Origin: Ignavibacteriales bacterium
GTDB lineage: Bacteria > Bacteroidota > Ignavibacteria > Ignavibacteriales > Ignavibacteriaceae
DNA: 64,000 bases
Assembly (NCBI GenBank): GCA_016709765.1
Contig: JADJMD010000012.1
Location: 186,001 to 250,000, forward strand
Direction: 5' to 3'
Below the pieces are notes generated by a model that was not told the DNA's origin, made no database searches, and saw only the letters and a program-made list of their open reading frames with translations. Position 1 is the stretch's first letter. Each line of letters opens with the position of its first letter. Shown here piece by piece: positions 7,764-16,073 of this stretch. The translations under genes were made by a program, and so were the position numbers.

Positions 7764-10115
7764 CTATTTCATCAAAATCATTTTCTTTGAGGCGGAAAAA
7801 TCATTTACCCTAATTCTGTATAAATAAATTCCACTTGCTAACCCTGAAGCGTCAAATCGAACATCGAAGCTGCCAGGGCTTAGATATTCATCCAGTACTA
7901 CTGCTACTTCTTGACCGAGTAGATTATAAATTTTTAGCGTTGTCATACCAGCGGAAGAAATTTTAAATCTAAAATTAGTTGTTGGATTAAATGGATTAGG
8001 ATAATTTTGATCTAAAGCATATTCAATTGGGACTAATCTTTCATCATCAACACCTAAAGGATTAACCGTTTTAAATCTCCAGACACCGGACCAATTACTT
8101 TTTCCATATACATTATTTGCCCTAACTTTCCAAAAATGAAATGTATTAACTTGCAATCCGGTAACAACAAAGCTAGTATCAGAAACTTCTAAAGTATCAA
8201 CTACAATTGTGTTGGCCGCAAAATCTGCACTTCGTGCTAAAATTAAATCATAAGAAACCGCTGCTTGGCTAGGAAACCAATAAAGGGTTGTATCAACCGG
8301 AATATAGCCAGTATTATTTAAAGGATAAGCAAGTAAAGGTGTTGAAGGAAATCCAGTTGTAAAATTAAAAGAATTAGAATAACTACTAGTTCCCCCTGCA
8401 TTAGTTGAACTAACTCTCCAATAATAAAGTTGCTGGCCTTCTAAACCAGTAATAACTTTAAAGGTATCTGTTATACCATTTTGATCTAAGAAAACACCTG
8501 AAGCAAATGTGGGATCTGTGGCAATTTGCAATCTATAGGATGATGCAAGTGCAGGGTAATTCCACACAACTGTTACCGTATCTTCAATATTCACAGTATT
8601 ATTGAAAGGCACAGCTAAGAGAGGCGCAGGTGGAGGATTTACTTGCAATACATTACTCATCAAACTCTCATTATAGTTTCTATCTAGTGATGTAACTACA
8701 AAATAATAAGGCCCTGTCGGTGATGGAGGCTCACCGGGAATACTTTCACGGGATCCTTCAACATTAAAAATGTTAGCTGAATTTTCTAAATCACTTGGTT
8801 GGATGTTTGACGAATTAAATCGGTACACCACGTATCTTTTTGCACTATCACCATCGCTAGCAATTTGCGGCAGATCCCACAACAAACCACCCTGCCCATT
8901 TGCTAATCTTTCAAATCTTAAATTCTGTGGTGGATTCGGTGGCACAACATCTTTCCAATTCATTACAGGTATTAATGCAGGATAACGATACAAATCATTT
9001 TTAAGGCTATCATAAAATCCTAAGGGATTAGCTAAAGTTGAAGTAGTATTATAAAGAACACTTCCCTGGCAATCGTTATCAGTTCTGTTTAATCTAATTT
9101 GTCTTGGAACTTCAGTAGCATTAAATGGATTGTTAATTCTATATACAGCATGCCCAACATACATGTGCCTGCCATTTACGCCAGCAGAATCAGCCCACCA
9201 AGGCATAAGTTTAGCATAATCCTGTCCGCCACCAAAAGCCCAATAAAGTTGTGGATTAATATAATCTATCGATTTTGCTTGAAGCCAAGCCATAGCATCA
9301 CAGTATATTGTACTATAATTATCATTGCCAACTATCCCAGGAGGCACACCATTTCTCCAAATACCGCGTGGACTAACACCCCATTTAATCCAGGGTTTAA
9401 CTGCCATTAAACTGTCATTAATTTCTTTGATTAAAATATTTACATTATCTCTACGCCAATCACCAAGGTTTGTGAAGCCTCTTGGATAAGTGGCAAATGT
9501 CGCTGCATCTTGATTCGTAATGCCTTCCACATAAAAATAATCGTCGATGTGAATTCCATCTACATCATATCGTCTAGCAACATCCAAAAATACAGATGTT
9601 ACATAATCTCTTACCTCCTGCAAACCGGGGTTTAAAAATTTAACTGTCCCAACCTGAAGAATCCAATCCGGATGCTGATTAATAACATGACTTGGCGCAA
9701 GAGGATAATTACCAACGGATCTTTCTGCTCTGTATGGATTAAACCAGGCGTGTAATTCCATTCCCCTTTTATGCGCTTCATCAACTGCAAATTGAAGAGG
9801 GTCATAAAACGGACTAGGAGCAATTCCCTGATTTCCTGTAAGCCATTTTGACCATGGTTCAATACTTGATTGATATAAAGCATCACATTCTGGTCTGATT
9901 TGAAACATTATTGCATTAACATTAATATTTTTTAACCCATTAAGTATAGTTATTAACTGTTGCCTTTGAGTTTCAGGAACTGTGCTGTTAGGCCAATCGA
10001 TATTTGCAACTGTAGCAATCCATGCACCTCTCATCTCTCTTTTAGGAGGCACTGATTGTGAAAATATCGATGATGAAATAAGAATAGTCAAAAACAAAAT
10101 GGTAAGATTTTTCAT
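7764..10115 (-). CDS. Secreted GH10-like (DUF187/YngK-type) glycosyl hydrolase with FN3 domains and T9SS sorting tail
   Basis: A 783-residue protein with signal peptide (MKNLTILFLTILISSSIFSQ). Residues about 22-370 match the glycosyl-hydrolase-like 10 family: REMRGAWIATVANIDWPNS, GLKNINVNAIMFQIRPECDA, ELHAWFNPYRA, and DGIHIDDYFY with strand-end acids of a TIM barrel. Three beta-sandwich FN3/Ig-like modules follow (about 395-690). The C-terminus carries NYPNPFNPTTNFRF, LKIYNLLGQEVAVVLDE and ends KKMILMK, the type A sorting domain that directs T9SS export and surface attachment. The substrate cannot be read from the sequence. Its position among murein enzymes suggests glycan strands, but other polysaccharides are possible. 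It ends in its own terminator, and a palindrome overlaps its likely promoter. Confidence 0.85.
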   Translation of the reverse strand: MKNLTILFLTILISSSIFSQSVPPKREMRGAWIATVANIDWPNSTVPETQRQQLITILNGLKNINVNAIMFQIRPECDALYQSSIEPWSKWLTGNQGIAPSPFYDPLQFAVDEAHKRGMELHAWFNPYRAERSVGNYPLAPSHVINQHPDWILQVGTVKFLNPGLQEVRDYVTSVFLDVARRYDVDGIHIDDYFYVEGITNQDAATFATYPRGFTNLGDWRRDNVNILIKEINDSLMAVKPWIKWGVSPRGIWRNGVPPGIVGNDNYSTIYCDAMAWLQAKSIDYINPQLYWAFGGGQDYAKLMPWWADSAGVNGRHMYVGHAVYRINNPFNATEVPRQIRLNRTDNDCQGSVLYNTTSTLANPLGFYDSLKNDLYRYPALIPVMNWKDVVPPNPPQNLRFERLANGQGGLLWDLPQIASDGDSAKRYVVYRFNSSNIQPSDLENSANIFNVEGSRESIPGEPPSPTGPYYFVVTSLDRNYNESLMSNVLQVNPPPAPLLAVPFNNTVNIEDTVTVVWNYPALASSYRLQIATDPTFASGVFLDQNGITDTFKVITGLEGQQLYYWRVSSTNAGGTSSYSNSFNFTTGFPSTPLLAYPLNNTGYIPVDTTLYWFPSQAAVSYDLILARSADFAANTIVVDTLEVSDTSFVVTGLQVNTFHFWKVRANNVYGKSNWSGVWRFKTVNPLGVDDERLVPIEYALDQNYPNPFNPTTNFRFKISSAGMTTLKIYNLLGQEVAVVLDEYLSPGSFDVRFDASGLASGIYLYRIRVNDFSASKKMILMK

Positions 10116-10149
10116 AAGGCAAAAATATTTTTGTGATTAATAACTATTG

Positions 10150-10182
10150 CAAAATTAACCAAGTTTTTGGTTAAGGTAAACT
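10150..10182 (-). promoter_or_regulatory. Candidate promoter with overlapping palindromic operator for the GH10-like gene
   Basis: On the minus strand TAATTTTG (10150-10157) matches TAnnTTTG, with TTTA 19 bases upstream. A perfect palindrome, TTAACCAAGTTTTTGGTTAA at 10155-10174 (8-bp arms, 4-base loop), fills the spacer and overlaps the -7 box. That is where a repressor would bind. It ends about 40 bases before the ATG at 10115. Confidence 0.45.
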
Positions 10183-10204
10183 GAATACATAAAATCATTT
10201 AAAA

Positions 10205-10232
10205 ATAAAAAAGGCACGATTTCTCGTGCCTT
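10205..10232 (-). terminator. Rho-independent terminator after the 10263-19133 leftward gene run
   Basis: A 9-bp stem, AAGGCACGA (10211-10219) with TCGTGCCTT (10224-10232), is followed on the minus strand by a T-rich run. It lies 31 bases past the stop at 10263. Confidence 0.85.
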
Positions 10233-10262
10233 AATTATGCATTTTACATTGTTAATTGTACA

Positions 10263-11570
10263 TTATTTAAGTAGAACCATCTTATTGGTAATTCTTGTTC
10301 CATTAATATTTAATTGATATACATAAGTTCCTGAAGCAAAATTAGCAGCATCAAAATTAACAGAATGAGAACCTGATGCCAATTCACTCTGAACTAAAGT
10401 TGCAACTTCATTACCAAGCATATCATAAACTTTTAATGTAGTGTAACCACTCAATGGTAACTCAAAACTAATTTTAGTTGTTGGGTTAAATGGGTTTGGA
10501 TAGTTTTGTGATAAAGCATAACCATTAACAACTGTTTGCCCTTCTTCATCAACTGCAGTTGGATTTTCAAATTTCTGGAAGCAAGGCATTCCTGCGCCAA
10601 AATAAGCTACATAAGCAATTTGACCGTTAGGGCTAAAATCCAATCCACGTGGTCTTAAATCTTCATTTGGAACAGCATTATAAACTGTCTTAATGCTATC
10701 TACGATTGTATTTGTAACAGGATTCCAAGCATACCAGGTACCAACTGTCCAAGAAGTAACATGATCAGGATCTTGATTAGGTAATCCACCAACATCTGAA
10801 CCACAGGAAGCCCAAAGAAGTGATCTATCATTAGACCATGTCATTGATTCACATTGAAATCCAAACAAAACAGAATCTGTTAATTCATAAGGTGAGAATT
10901 CATCTGGTCTGGAATAAACCTTAACCTTATTTTTATCGTAACCTGCCCAATAAACAGTATTACCATCAGCAGAAACTTCAAAAGATCTGGAATATCCTAC
11001 TGAAGCATCTACAACATTACCCAAGTAAAGGCTTAAATCAGGCGAATAGATTTTAATTGGATTGCCAGGAACAACCGTTGCTGTATAAACATTTCCAAAG
11101 CCATCTACAGCAGGCGCAGTACCAGAGTTTACCGGGTCCGGAATCACTGTAGCCATTCCTTGGCCTGTTAGATAATTAATTTTATGAATACGGTTACCAG
11201 TTGTAACAAGAATATTACCATCCGCTGCAGTTCTCATACCACGATTAGTAAAACCAATTAAAGAATCAGTTACACCATTAACAGTTATAGTTAATATTGG
11301 GGAAAATGAAACTTCACTGCCATCAGGATTATAAACGTGGATGGCTCTTGTTGCAACCCAGCTTGTACCGTTAAAAATTGTATCACCAGTTACGTTATAA
11401 TAATTTCCCAACCAAATTTTTCCATCTGGATCTACTGCAACAGCGTGTCCGCCAGGGTTGTTCCCTGCAAAGGTTGCACTAGGAAAACCACCCATATTAA
11501 CCCATTGCGAGTAACTGGTACTAAAAATTACTAATACCATTATAGTAATTAGTGTAAACATTTTCTTCAT
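10263..11570 (-). CDS. Secreted beta-propeller protein with T9SS sorting domain
   Basis: A 435-residue protein with signal peptide (MKKMFTLITIMVLVIFSTSYSQ). The body has repeated blade-like segments with NHL/YncE character: GHAVAVDPDGKIWLGN, TAADGNILVTTGNRIHKIN, FEVSADGNTVYWAGYDKN and LDFSPNGQIAYVAYFG. The C-terminus has YALSQNYPNPFNPTTKISFE and ends TNKMVLLK, a type A T9SS sorting domain. No catalytic motif is recognised, so it is most likely a binding or structural surface protein. It has a good Shine-Dalgarno (AAGGAG). It is the last gene of the leftward run starting with the TonB receptor, 81 bases after its upstream neighbour, and a terminator follows. Function unknown. Confidence 0.8.
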   Translation of the reverse strand: MKKMFTLITIMVLVIFSTSYSQWVNMGGFPSATFAGNNPGGHAVAVDPDGKIWLGNYYNVTGDTIFNGTSWVATRAIHVYNPDGSEVSFSPILTITVNGVTDSLIGFTNRGMRTAADGNILVTTGNRIHKINYLTGQGMATVIPDPVNSGTAPAVDGFGNVYTATVVPGNPIKIYSPDLSLYLGNVVDASVGYSRSFEVSADGNTVYWAGYDKNKVKVYSRPDEFSPYELTDSVLFGFQCESMTWSNDRSLLWASCGSDVGGLPNQDPDHVTSWTVGTWYAWNPVTNTIVDSIKTVYNAVPNEDLRPRGLDFSPNGQIAYVAYFGAGMPCFQKFENPTAVDEEGQTVVNGYALSQNYPNPFNPTTKISFELPLSGYTTLKVYDMLGNEVATLVQSELASGSHSVNFDAANFASGTYVYQLNINGTRITNKMVLLK

Positions 11571-11650
11571 ATCGAACTCCTTTTTTATTAGAAAGATTAT
11601 TTAGTTAAAGTTAGCTTAATTTTTATACTATATACTAATTAAATTATTTA

Positions 11651-12877
11651 TTAATTACCAAAATAAGGTGCTCCAGGTTTCTGCATTTCTACTCGTATCA
11701 CAGTCTGCGAAAAGACAATTTTACCAGCTGTATCTTTTTTAAGATCCCTAGTAAAATATAAACTGTTACTGGTAGAAGTCCAATTCAAAAATAAAACCTT
11801 GCCCGCCTTAATAACACCAGGATACAATACTTCTGAGCTTTTATCCGGATGAACAACAATTAAAGGATCTGGATCCTGATCAGTACCAATTATCAAGTCA
11901 CCATCAGCAGCAAAAGTAATTGCAATTGCTGTTATACCAGTATAAGATTGCAATAAGTCAAAATATAATTCTTGATTAGCAACATCCAAATCGCTATTTG
12001 ATAGAATTGGTATTTTCCAGACTCCTTCTGTGGTTCCGTTGTTACCCGCAACATACAAAGAATTGTTGAATACTCTTGCTGATTTATATGTGCCAGTAAC
12101 CGTATAAGTAGTAACAACTTTATTTTGATCTATTCTTAAAATTTTATTAGCCGCACCAACAACCCACATATTACTTAATTGATCAAATTCAACATCTTTA
12201 GCAAAAACTCCTGCCGGAAGAGCAACCCAGGGAGATGCAGGTGCAATTGCTTCTGCTAATTTCCAAATTGCATTAATAGTTCGACTGCCGTATAATTCAT
12301 TGTTTGGTCCAAATTTTAAGCAATTCCAAAATTGAGCATTACCTTTAGGAATATAATCTGACAAAACTTTTTGAGGATTAATTTTCTTAATTCCCGCATT
12401 TTCAATGGATACAAGCATATCACCAGCATTGTTAAAAACAAAAGCATAAGCTTTATCAGCAATTGGATCAAAAGATGTATAATATTCTTCCCAAGCGGCA
12501 ACCATTTTATATTGAAATTGATTACTAAAATCCTGAGCACCAACTACAGCAATTTTAACCATTACTGTATCTGCAACAACATTTGGAACTTTAACTGTAA
12601 GTTCGGTTGGCGTAGCACTTAAAATTGTACCGGGTACACCATTAAAATACACCAGATTGTTTCTTGCATCGGCAGAAAAATTAGTTCCGGTAATTGTTAT
12701 TTCCGTTATGCCTGCTAATGCCTGTGCTGAAGGTTCAAGAGTTGAAAGAACTGGCGAGGGCAGATTTGCAGAAGGATATCCATCTAGACTCGCTGTAGGA
12801 TCATCCGCACATCCATTGATGAAAACAATTGACAGTAGAAATAGACTAATAAACGTTTTATAAATTATTTTTTTCAT
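11651..12877 (-). CDS. IPT/TIG-domain beta-propeller lipoprotein
   Basis: A 408-residue lipoprotein whose leader ends in the lipobox FINGC. Residues about 43-125 form an IPT/TIG immunoglobulin-like domain (PVLSTLEPSAQALAGITEIT, GTNFSADARNNLVYFNGVPG, LTVKVPNVVADT). The remainder has propeller-like blades (NMWVVGAANKILRID, LYVAGNNGTTEGVWKI, ADGDLIIGTDQDPDPL), resembling SMP-30 or NHL propellers. No catalytic residues are recognisable. It sits between the PorV-like protein and the T9SS propeller in one leftward run, so it is probably a surface lipoprotein partner of the TonB receptor complex. It occupies roughly the place SusD holds in other Bacteroidota uptake systems but shows no SusD (TPR) features. 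Confidence 0.75.
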   Translation of the reverse strand: MKKIIYKTFISLFLLSIVFINGCADDPTASLDGYPSANLPSPVLSTLEPSAQALAGITEITITGTNFSADARNNLVYFNGVPGTILSATPTELTVKVPNVVADTVMVKIAVVGAQDFSNQFQYKMVAAWEEYYTSFDPIADKAYAFVFNNAGDMLVSIENAGIKKINPQKVLSDYIPKGNAQFWNCLKFGPNNELYGSRTINAIWKLAEAIAPASPWVALPAGVFAKDVEFDQLSNMWVVGAANKILRIDQNKVVTTYTVTGTYKSARVFNNSLYVAGNNGTTEGVWKIPILSNSDLDVANQELYFDLLQSYTGITAIAITFAADGDLIIGTDQDPDPLIVVHPDKSSEVLYPGVIKAGKVLFLNWTSTSNSLYFTRDLKKDTAGKIVFSQTVIRVEMQKPGAPYFGN

Positions 12878-12915
12878 TTTTTTTCCAAACTTAATTTAGG
12901 ATTAAGTCAATAAAA

Positions 12916-13968
12916 TTAATAAGCAAAGTTTAATGAAATTCTATGAACATCGTTAAAGACTCCAAATGGTGTGTAAGAATAATCTATAGAAATATCAAGG
13001 TCTTTACCATTTTGTTCTTTCAATCCAATACCATAACTGAATTCTCTTTCATCATTTGGTGTAGAATATCCGGCTCTAAAAGAAATCAAATCCATAAATG
13101 TATATTCAGCACCAATAATAAACTGTTCAGGAAAATCTCTCGGATGATTTGCATCAACTGTTACTAAAATTGAGTGTTCTTTTTTATCTAATTCCAGTAC
13201 ATCAGCAACATTATACGATGCCCCTATCTGAAATATTAATGGTAACTGAAAGCCTTCTTTTCTATATTTTACTTCGCGAGCAAAATTTCTAACACTCATT
13301 CCAAGATTTAAATTTTGGAAACCCGTCTTGTATAAAATTCCAAAATCAAAAGCCACAACGCCAAGTTTGTTTTCTTGAGTAGTTGCATCTTTGTAAGAAC
13401 CAGTACCAGAATAAGTTGTTAAATCCCCAACTACGCTTTCGCCTAATGATTGTCTTACATATTTAACATTTGCGCCGATAGAAAATTTTTCAGAAAGAGC
13501 TTTTGCATAACCAATACCAAAAGATATTGCGGTTGGACTAAAGGTGCCAATATCCAAAAACCCCTGCTCATTATTAGCTCGAATTGTTTCTAAAAATAGT
13601 CCGTAATCTACCGAGACAAAACTAAAACCTAATACTCCATAGTCACCATCAAATGGAGCAAAGGCAACTGCCGCATTGTAATAATTAATGTCTGCAATAA
13701 ACTGGGTTGATCCAAATGTTATATCAGCAATTCCATCAAACCGAGCCATAGAAGCTGGATTATAGAACATAGCACTGGAGTTATTTGTTTCAACTGAAGT
13801 TATGGCGTCTCCAAAAGCACTAGCTCTGGCATCTAACGAAACATTAAGAAACTTCATACCTGTCTGAGCTAATTTTTGCTGTTGGGAAAATGTTAATTGG
13901 CTCTGTACAAGAATCATCAAGATAATCAGAGCAAAACTTTTTTGTATATTTTTCATTTTTGTTTTCAT
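12916..13968 (-). CDS. PorV/PorQ-family outer-membrane protein
   Basis: A 350-residue protein with signal peptide (ending LTFSQQQ) and an outer-membrane beta-barrel pattern. The N-terminal signature LAQTGMKFLNVSLDARASAFGDA with FYNPASMARF is typical of the PorV/PorQ family, relatives of FadL. In T9SS bacteria PorV is a shuttle or attachment factor for cargo bearing C-terminal sorting domains. Many Ignavibacteria carry several such paralogues next to TonB receptors, so this need not be the main T9SS PorV. It ends in an aromatic residue (SLNFAY), as BAM substrates do. It lies 17 bases after the FN3 protein gene. An alternative start is Met5. Confidence 0.85.
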   Translation of the reverse strand: MKTKMKNIQKSFALIILMILVQSQLTFSQQQKLAQTGMKFLNVSLDARASAFGDAITSVETNNSSAMFYNPASMARFDGIADITFGSTQFIADINYYNAAVAFAPFDGDYGVLGFSFVSVDYGLFLETIRANNEQGFLDIGTFSPTAISFGIGYAKALSEKFSIGANVKYVRQSLGESVVGDLTTYSGTGSYKDATTQENKLGVVAFDFGILYKTGFQNLNLGMSVRNFAREVKYRKEGFQLPLIFQIGASYNVADVLELDKKEHSILVTVDANHPRDFPEQFIIGAEYTFMDLISFRAGYSTPNDEREFSYGIGLKEQNGKDLDISIDYSYTPFGVFNDVHRISLNFAY

Positions 13969-13984
13969 AAAATTTTTGTTTCCG

Positions 13985-16054
13985 TTATCTAATGATTACA
14001 AATTTTACGATCTTTTTTTCGCCTGTATCTTTATTGTCGATAACTGCGATGTAAATTCCACTAACAACAACCTGTCCCGAAGATGTTAATGAATCCCAAG
14101 CCTGATCACCACTGCCGTCAGTGTGTTCGATAGTTTTTATTAATTCTCCCAACTCAGTATAAATTTTTATATCGCATCTACCCGGGATATTAAAGAAATA
14201 AAGCCTGTTCTGGGCTAATTCACCAAATCCCAGATCAGTTGCTGCAGAAATATTGTAAGGATTTGGAACAACGCGAATATCATCCATATTAGTTCCTGCT
14301 TGTCTTTTAAGAACAGCAGGGTTATAAGTTTGAGTATAGTATCGGCTGCTTCTTAATTTACCCGAAGGTGTTAATCCAACACCGGTGTTCGATGCCTCTG
14401 TTCCAACAGATACAATATAATAATAGTAAGAAAGACCACGAATTGGAGTAACATCATCAAAGCTTCTGTCGTTAGGAGCAGCAGTATGTATTAAAGTGTA
14501 TGCGCTGTCATATTTTCCTGTTGCTCTGTAAATTTCAAATCCTTCAAGGTCTGAAGCAGAGCCATCAAATTCCCAGCTAAGCGCAATTTTATCACCGCCA
14601 CCATTAACATTAAAGATTTTGGGAGGTGCAGGAGGTCGGGGAATATTATATCCTGATTGATAATTTGCATTAGCTCTTTTAAATGTTTGAAAAAGTGAAT
14701 CGCGGCTTTGGAAAACAACAGTATTTTTTTGTTCTTTAGTTATTTCACCCTTCTTATATTTGATACCCGTTTGTGTGGCAAGTTCACGACTTATACCAGC
14801 AACACCCTCTGCAAAAACGATATTTATACTATCCCCAGGAGCCAAAGTATAAGGTCCATAACCATTTGTAAAAGAGAATCCACCAGAAGTAGTTAATGCC
14901 GGATTTCCTGTTGGAGAAATGAATCCCGGATAATCAGTTGGCTCAATTACATTTGCATGACGCGGTGATTTATGCCCTCGTGTCATCCAACTATATTCAC
15001 TTGTCATTTTAACTTTATTGAAAGCATCATTGTTTGAATTTAACGGGTCATCAGAATCTTCCCAAGAAGTTGTAGATGGCTGTAACGGATCATCATTCTG
15101 ATTGGTTGCTGAAACGTCTGCGTGTAAAGTAAGAATTCCTGCAAATTGCGGAGCACCAAGACGTCCAACAGTATCGCCTGGTTCGACATATAGAGCAGAA
15201 CTCCATAATGGACCACCAATGTTATCATAACTTGTAAAGGTGGGAAGTTTACCATGCCACATATACTGAAATCTTAAATTATCCGGATTATCCGGATCAA
15301 CTTTTACTCCATCGCCGCGTGCGTCATTCATAGTATTTATTCCCCAACCTGTTGAATTAGCAATTGCATATCTAACATTTGCACAAACAGCAAGCCTATA
15401 TTGAAAATAGAAATATACACCTGTTAAAGTATTTGTTGGTAATTCAATATCCGCATCAGCATCAGTATTTCCAGTATTCTTAAAGGTGTATTCTGATAAG
15501 ATATAATTATCATGATACTCCTGACTGAATTGAGATATCCTTCTGGTCATTGTAATACCAACTTGAGTATTTACGGTATTAACGATCATTCGATCTGCCG
15601 TTATAGTAGGATCAACAAAATCATTATCAACAGATTTATCTAATGACAAATCATTATCAACAAATACTTGCGGCGGATCAAATTTGCTGTACATCTTAAA
15701 ATTAATCGGAAAAAACTCCCCAGCACCGGTAACTCTTGGTCCAACATGCACAACTTTATTTGGGTAAGGGCTTTGAGGATCGTTAGGATCATTAAAGTTA
15801 GTTACACCTATCCAAAGCCCCTTTGCTGCTTGAATATCCTGCCGTGAATTTATTGCAGGCCATTGTAAGCCGTACTGCTGTTCTTTTACAAATCCTTCTT
15901 CTATTTCGCATCCGATTTCGGAATACCAATTGTGTAAGGAACCTGCCGACATCCACTTAATAGCATATTGAGGATATACTGTAGAAGAAAAACCGACAAG
16001 AATCAGAAGGACTGATAAATTTATAAAGTTGATTCTTAAATAATTGTGTTTCAT
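13985..16054 (-). CDS. Large secreted FN3-containing surface protein
   Basis: A 689-residue protein with a signal peptide and a good ribosome site (GAGGAATAA just before the ATG). The N-terminal about 480 residues have no motif I recognise. An FN3 domain spans about 490-580 (PPAPPKIFNVNGGGDKIALSW). The C-terminal about 90 residues (DIRVVPNPYNISA, DIKIYTELGELIKTIEHTDG, VSGIYIAVIDNKD) form a FlgD-like Ig or sorting-type domain, though it differs from the NYPNPFNP class of the neighbours. It is 19 bases downstream of the TonB receptor and 16 before the PorV-like gene, so co-expression is very likely. Probably an exported partner of the receptor; function unknown. Confidence 0.7.
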   Translation of the reverse strand: MKHNYLRINFINLSVLLILVGFSSTVYPQYAIKWMSAGSLHNWYSEIGCEIEEGFVKEQQYGLQWPAINSRQDIQAAKGLWIGVTNFNDPNDPQSPYPNKVVHVGPRVTGAGEFFPINFKMYSKFDPPQVFVDNDLSLDKSVDNDFVDPTITADRMIVNTVNTQVGITMTRRISQFSQEYHDNYILSEYTFKNTGNTDADADIELPTNTLTGVYFYFQYRLAVCANVRYAIANSTGWGINTMNDARGDGVKVDPDNPDNLRFQYMWHGKLPTFTSYDNIGGPLWSSALYVEPGDTVGRLGAPQFAGILTLHADVSATNQNDDPLQPSTTSWEDSDDPLNSNNDAFNKVKMTSEYSWMTRGHKSPRHANVIEPTDYPGFISPTGNPALTTSGGFSFTNGYGPYTLAPGDSINIVFAEGVAGISRELATQTGIKYKKGEITKEQKNTVVFQSRDSLFQTFKRANANYQSGYNIPRPPAPPKIFNVNGGGDKIALSWEFDGSASDLEGFEIYRATGKYDSAYTLIHTAAPNDRSFDDVTPIRGLSYYYYIVSVGTEASNTGVGLTPSGKLRSSRYYTQTYNPAVLKRQAGTNMDDIRVVPNPYNISAATDLGFGELAQNRLYFFNIPGRCDIKIYTELGELIKTIEHTDGSGDQAWDSLTSSGQVVVSGIYIAVIDNKDTGEKKIVKFVIIR

Positions 16055-16073
16055 TTATTCCTCTAATATCAAA

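Noticed and set aside
11651..12877. SusD homologue beside the TonB receptor
   Set aside because: The lipoprotein has a TIG domain and propeller blades, not the TPR helices of SusD.
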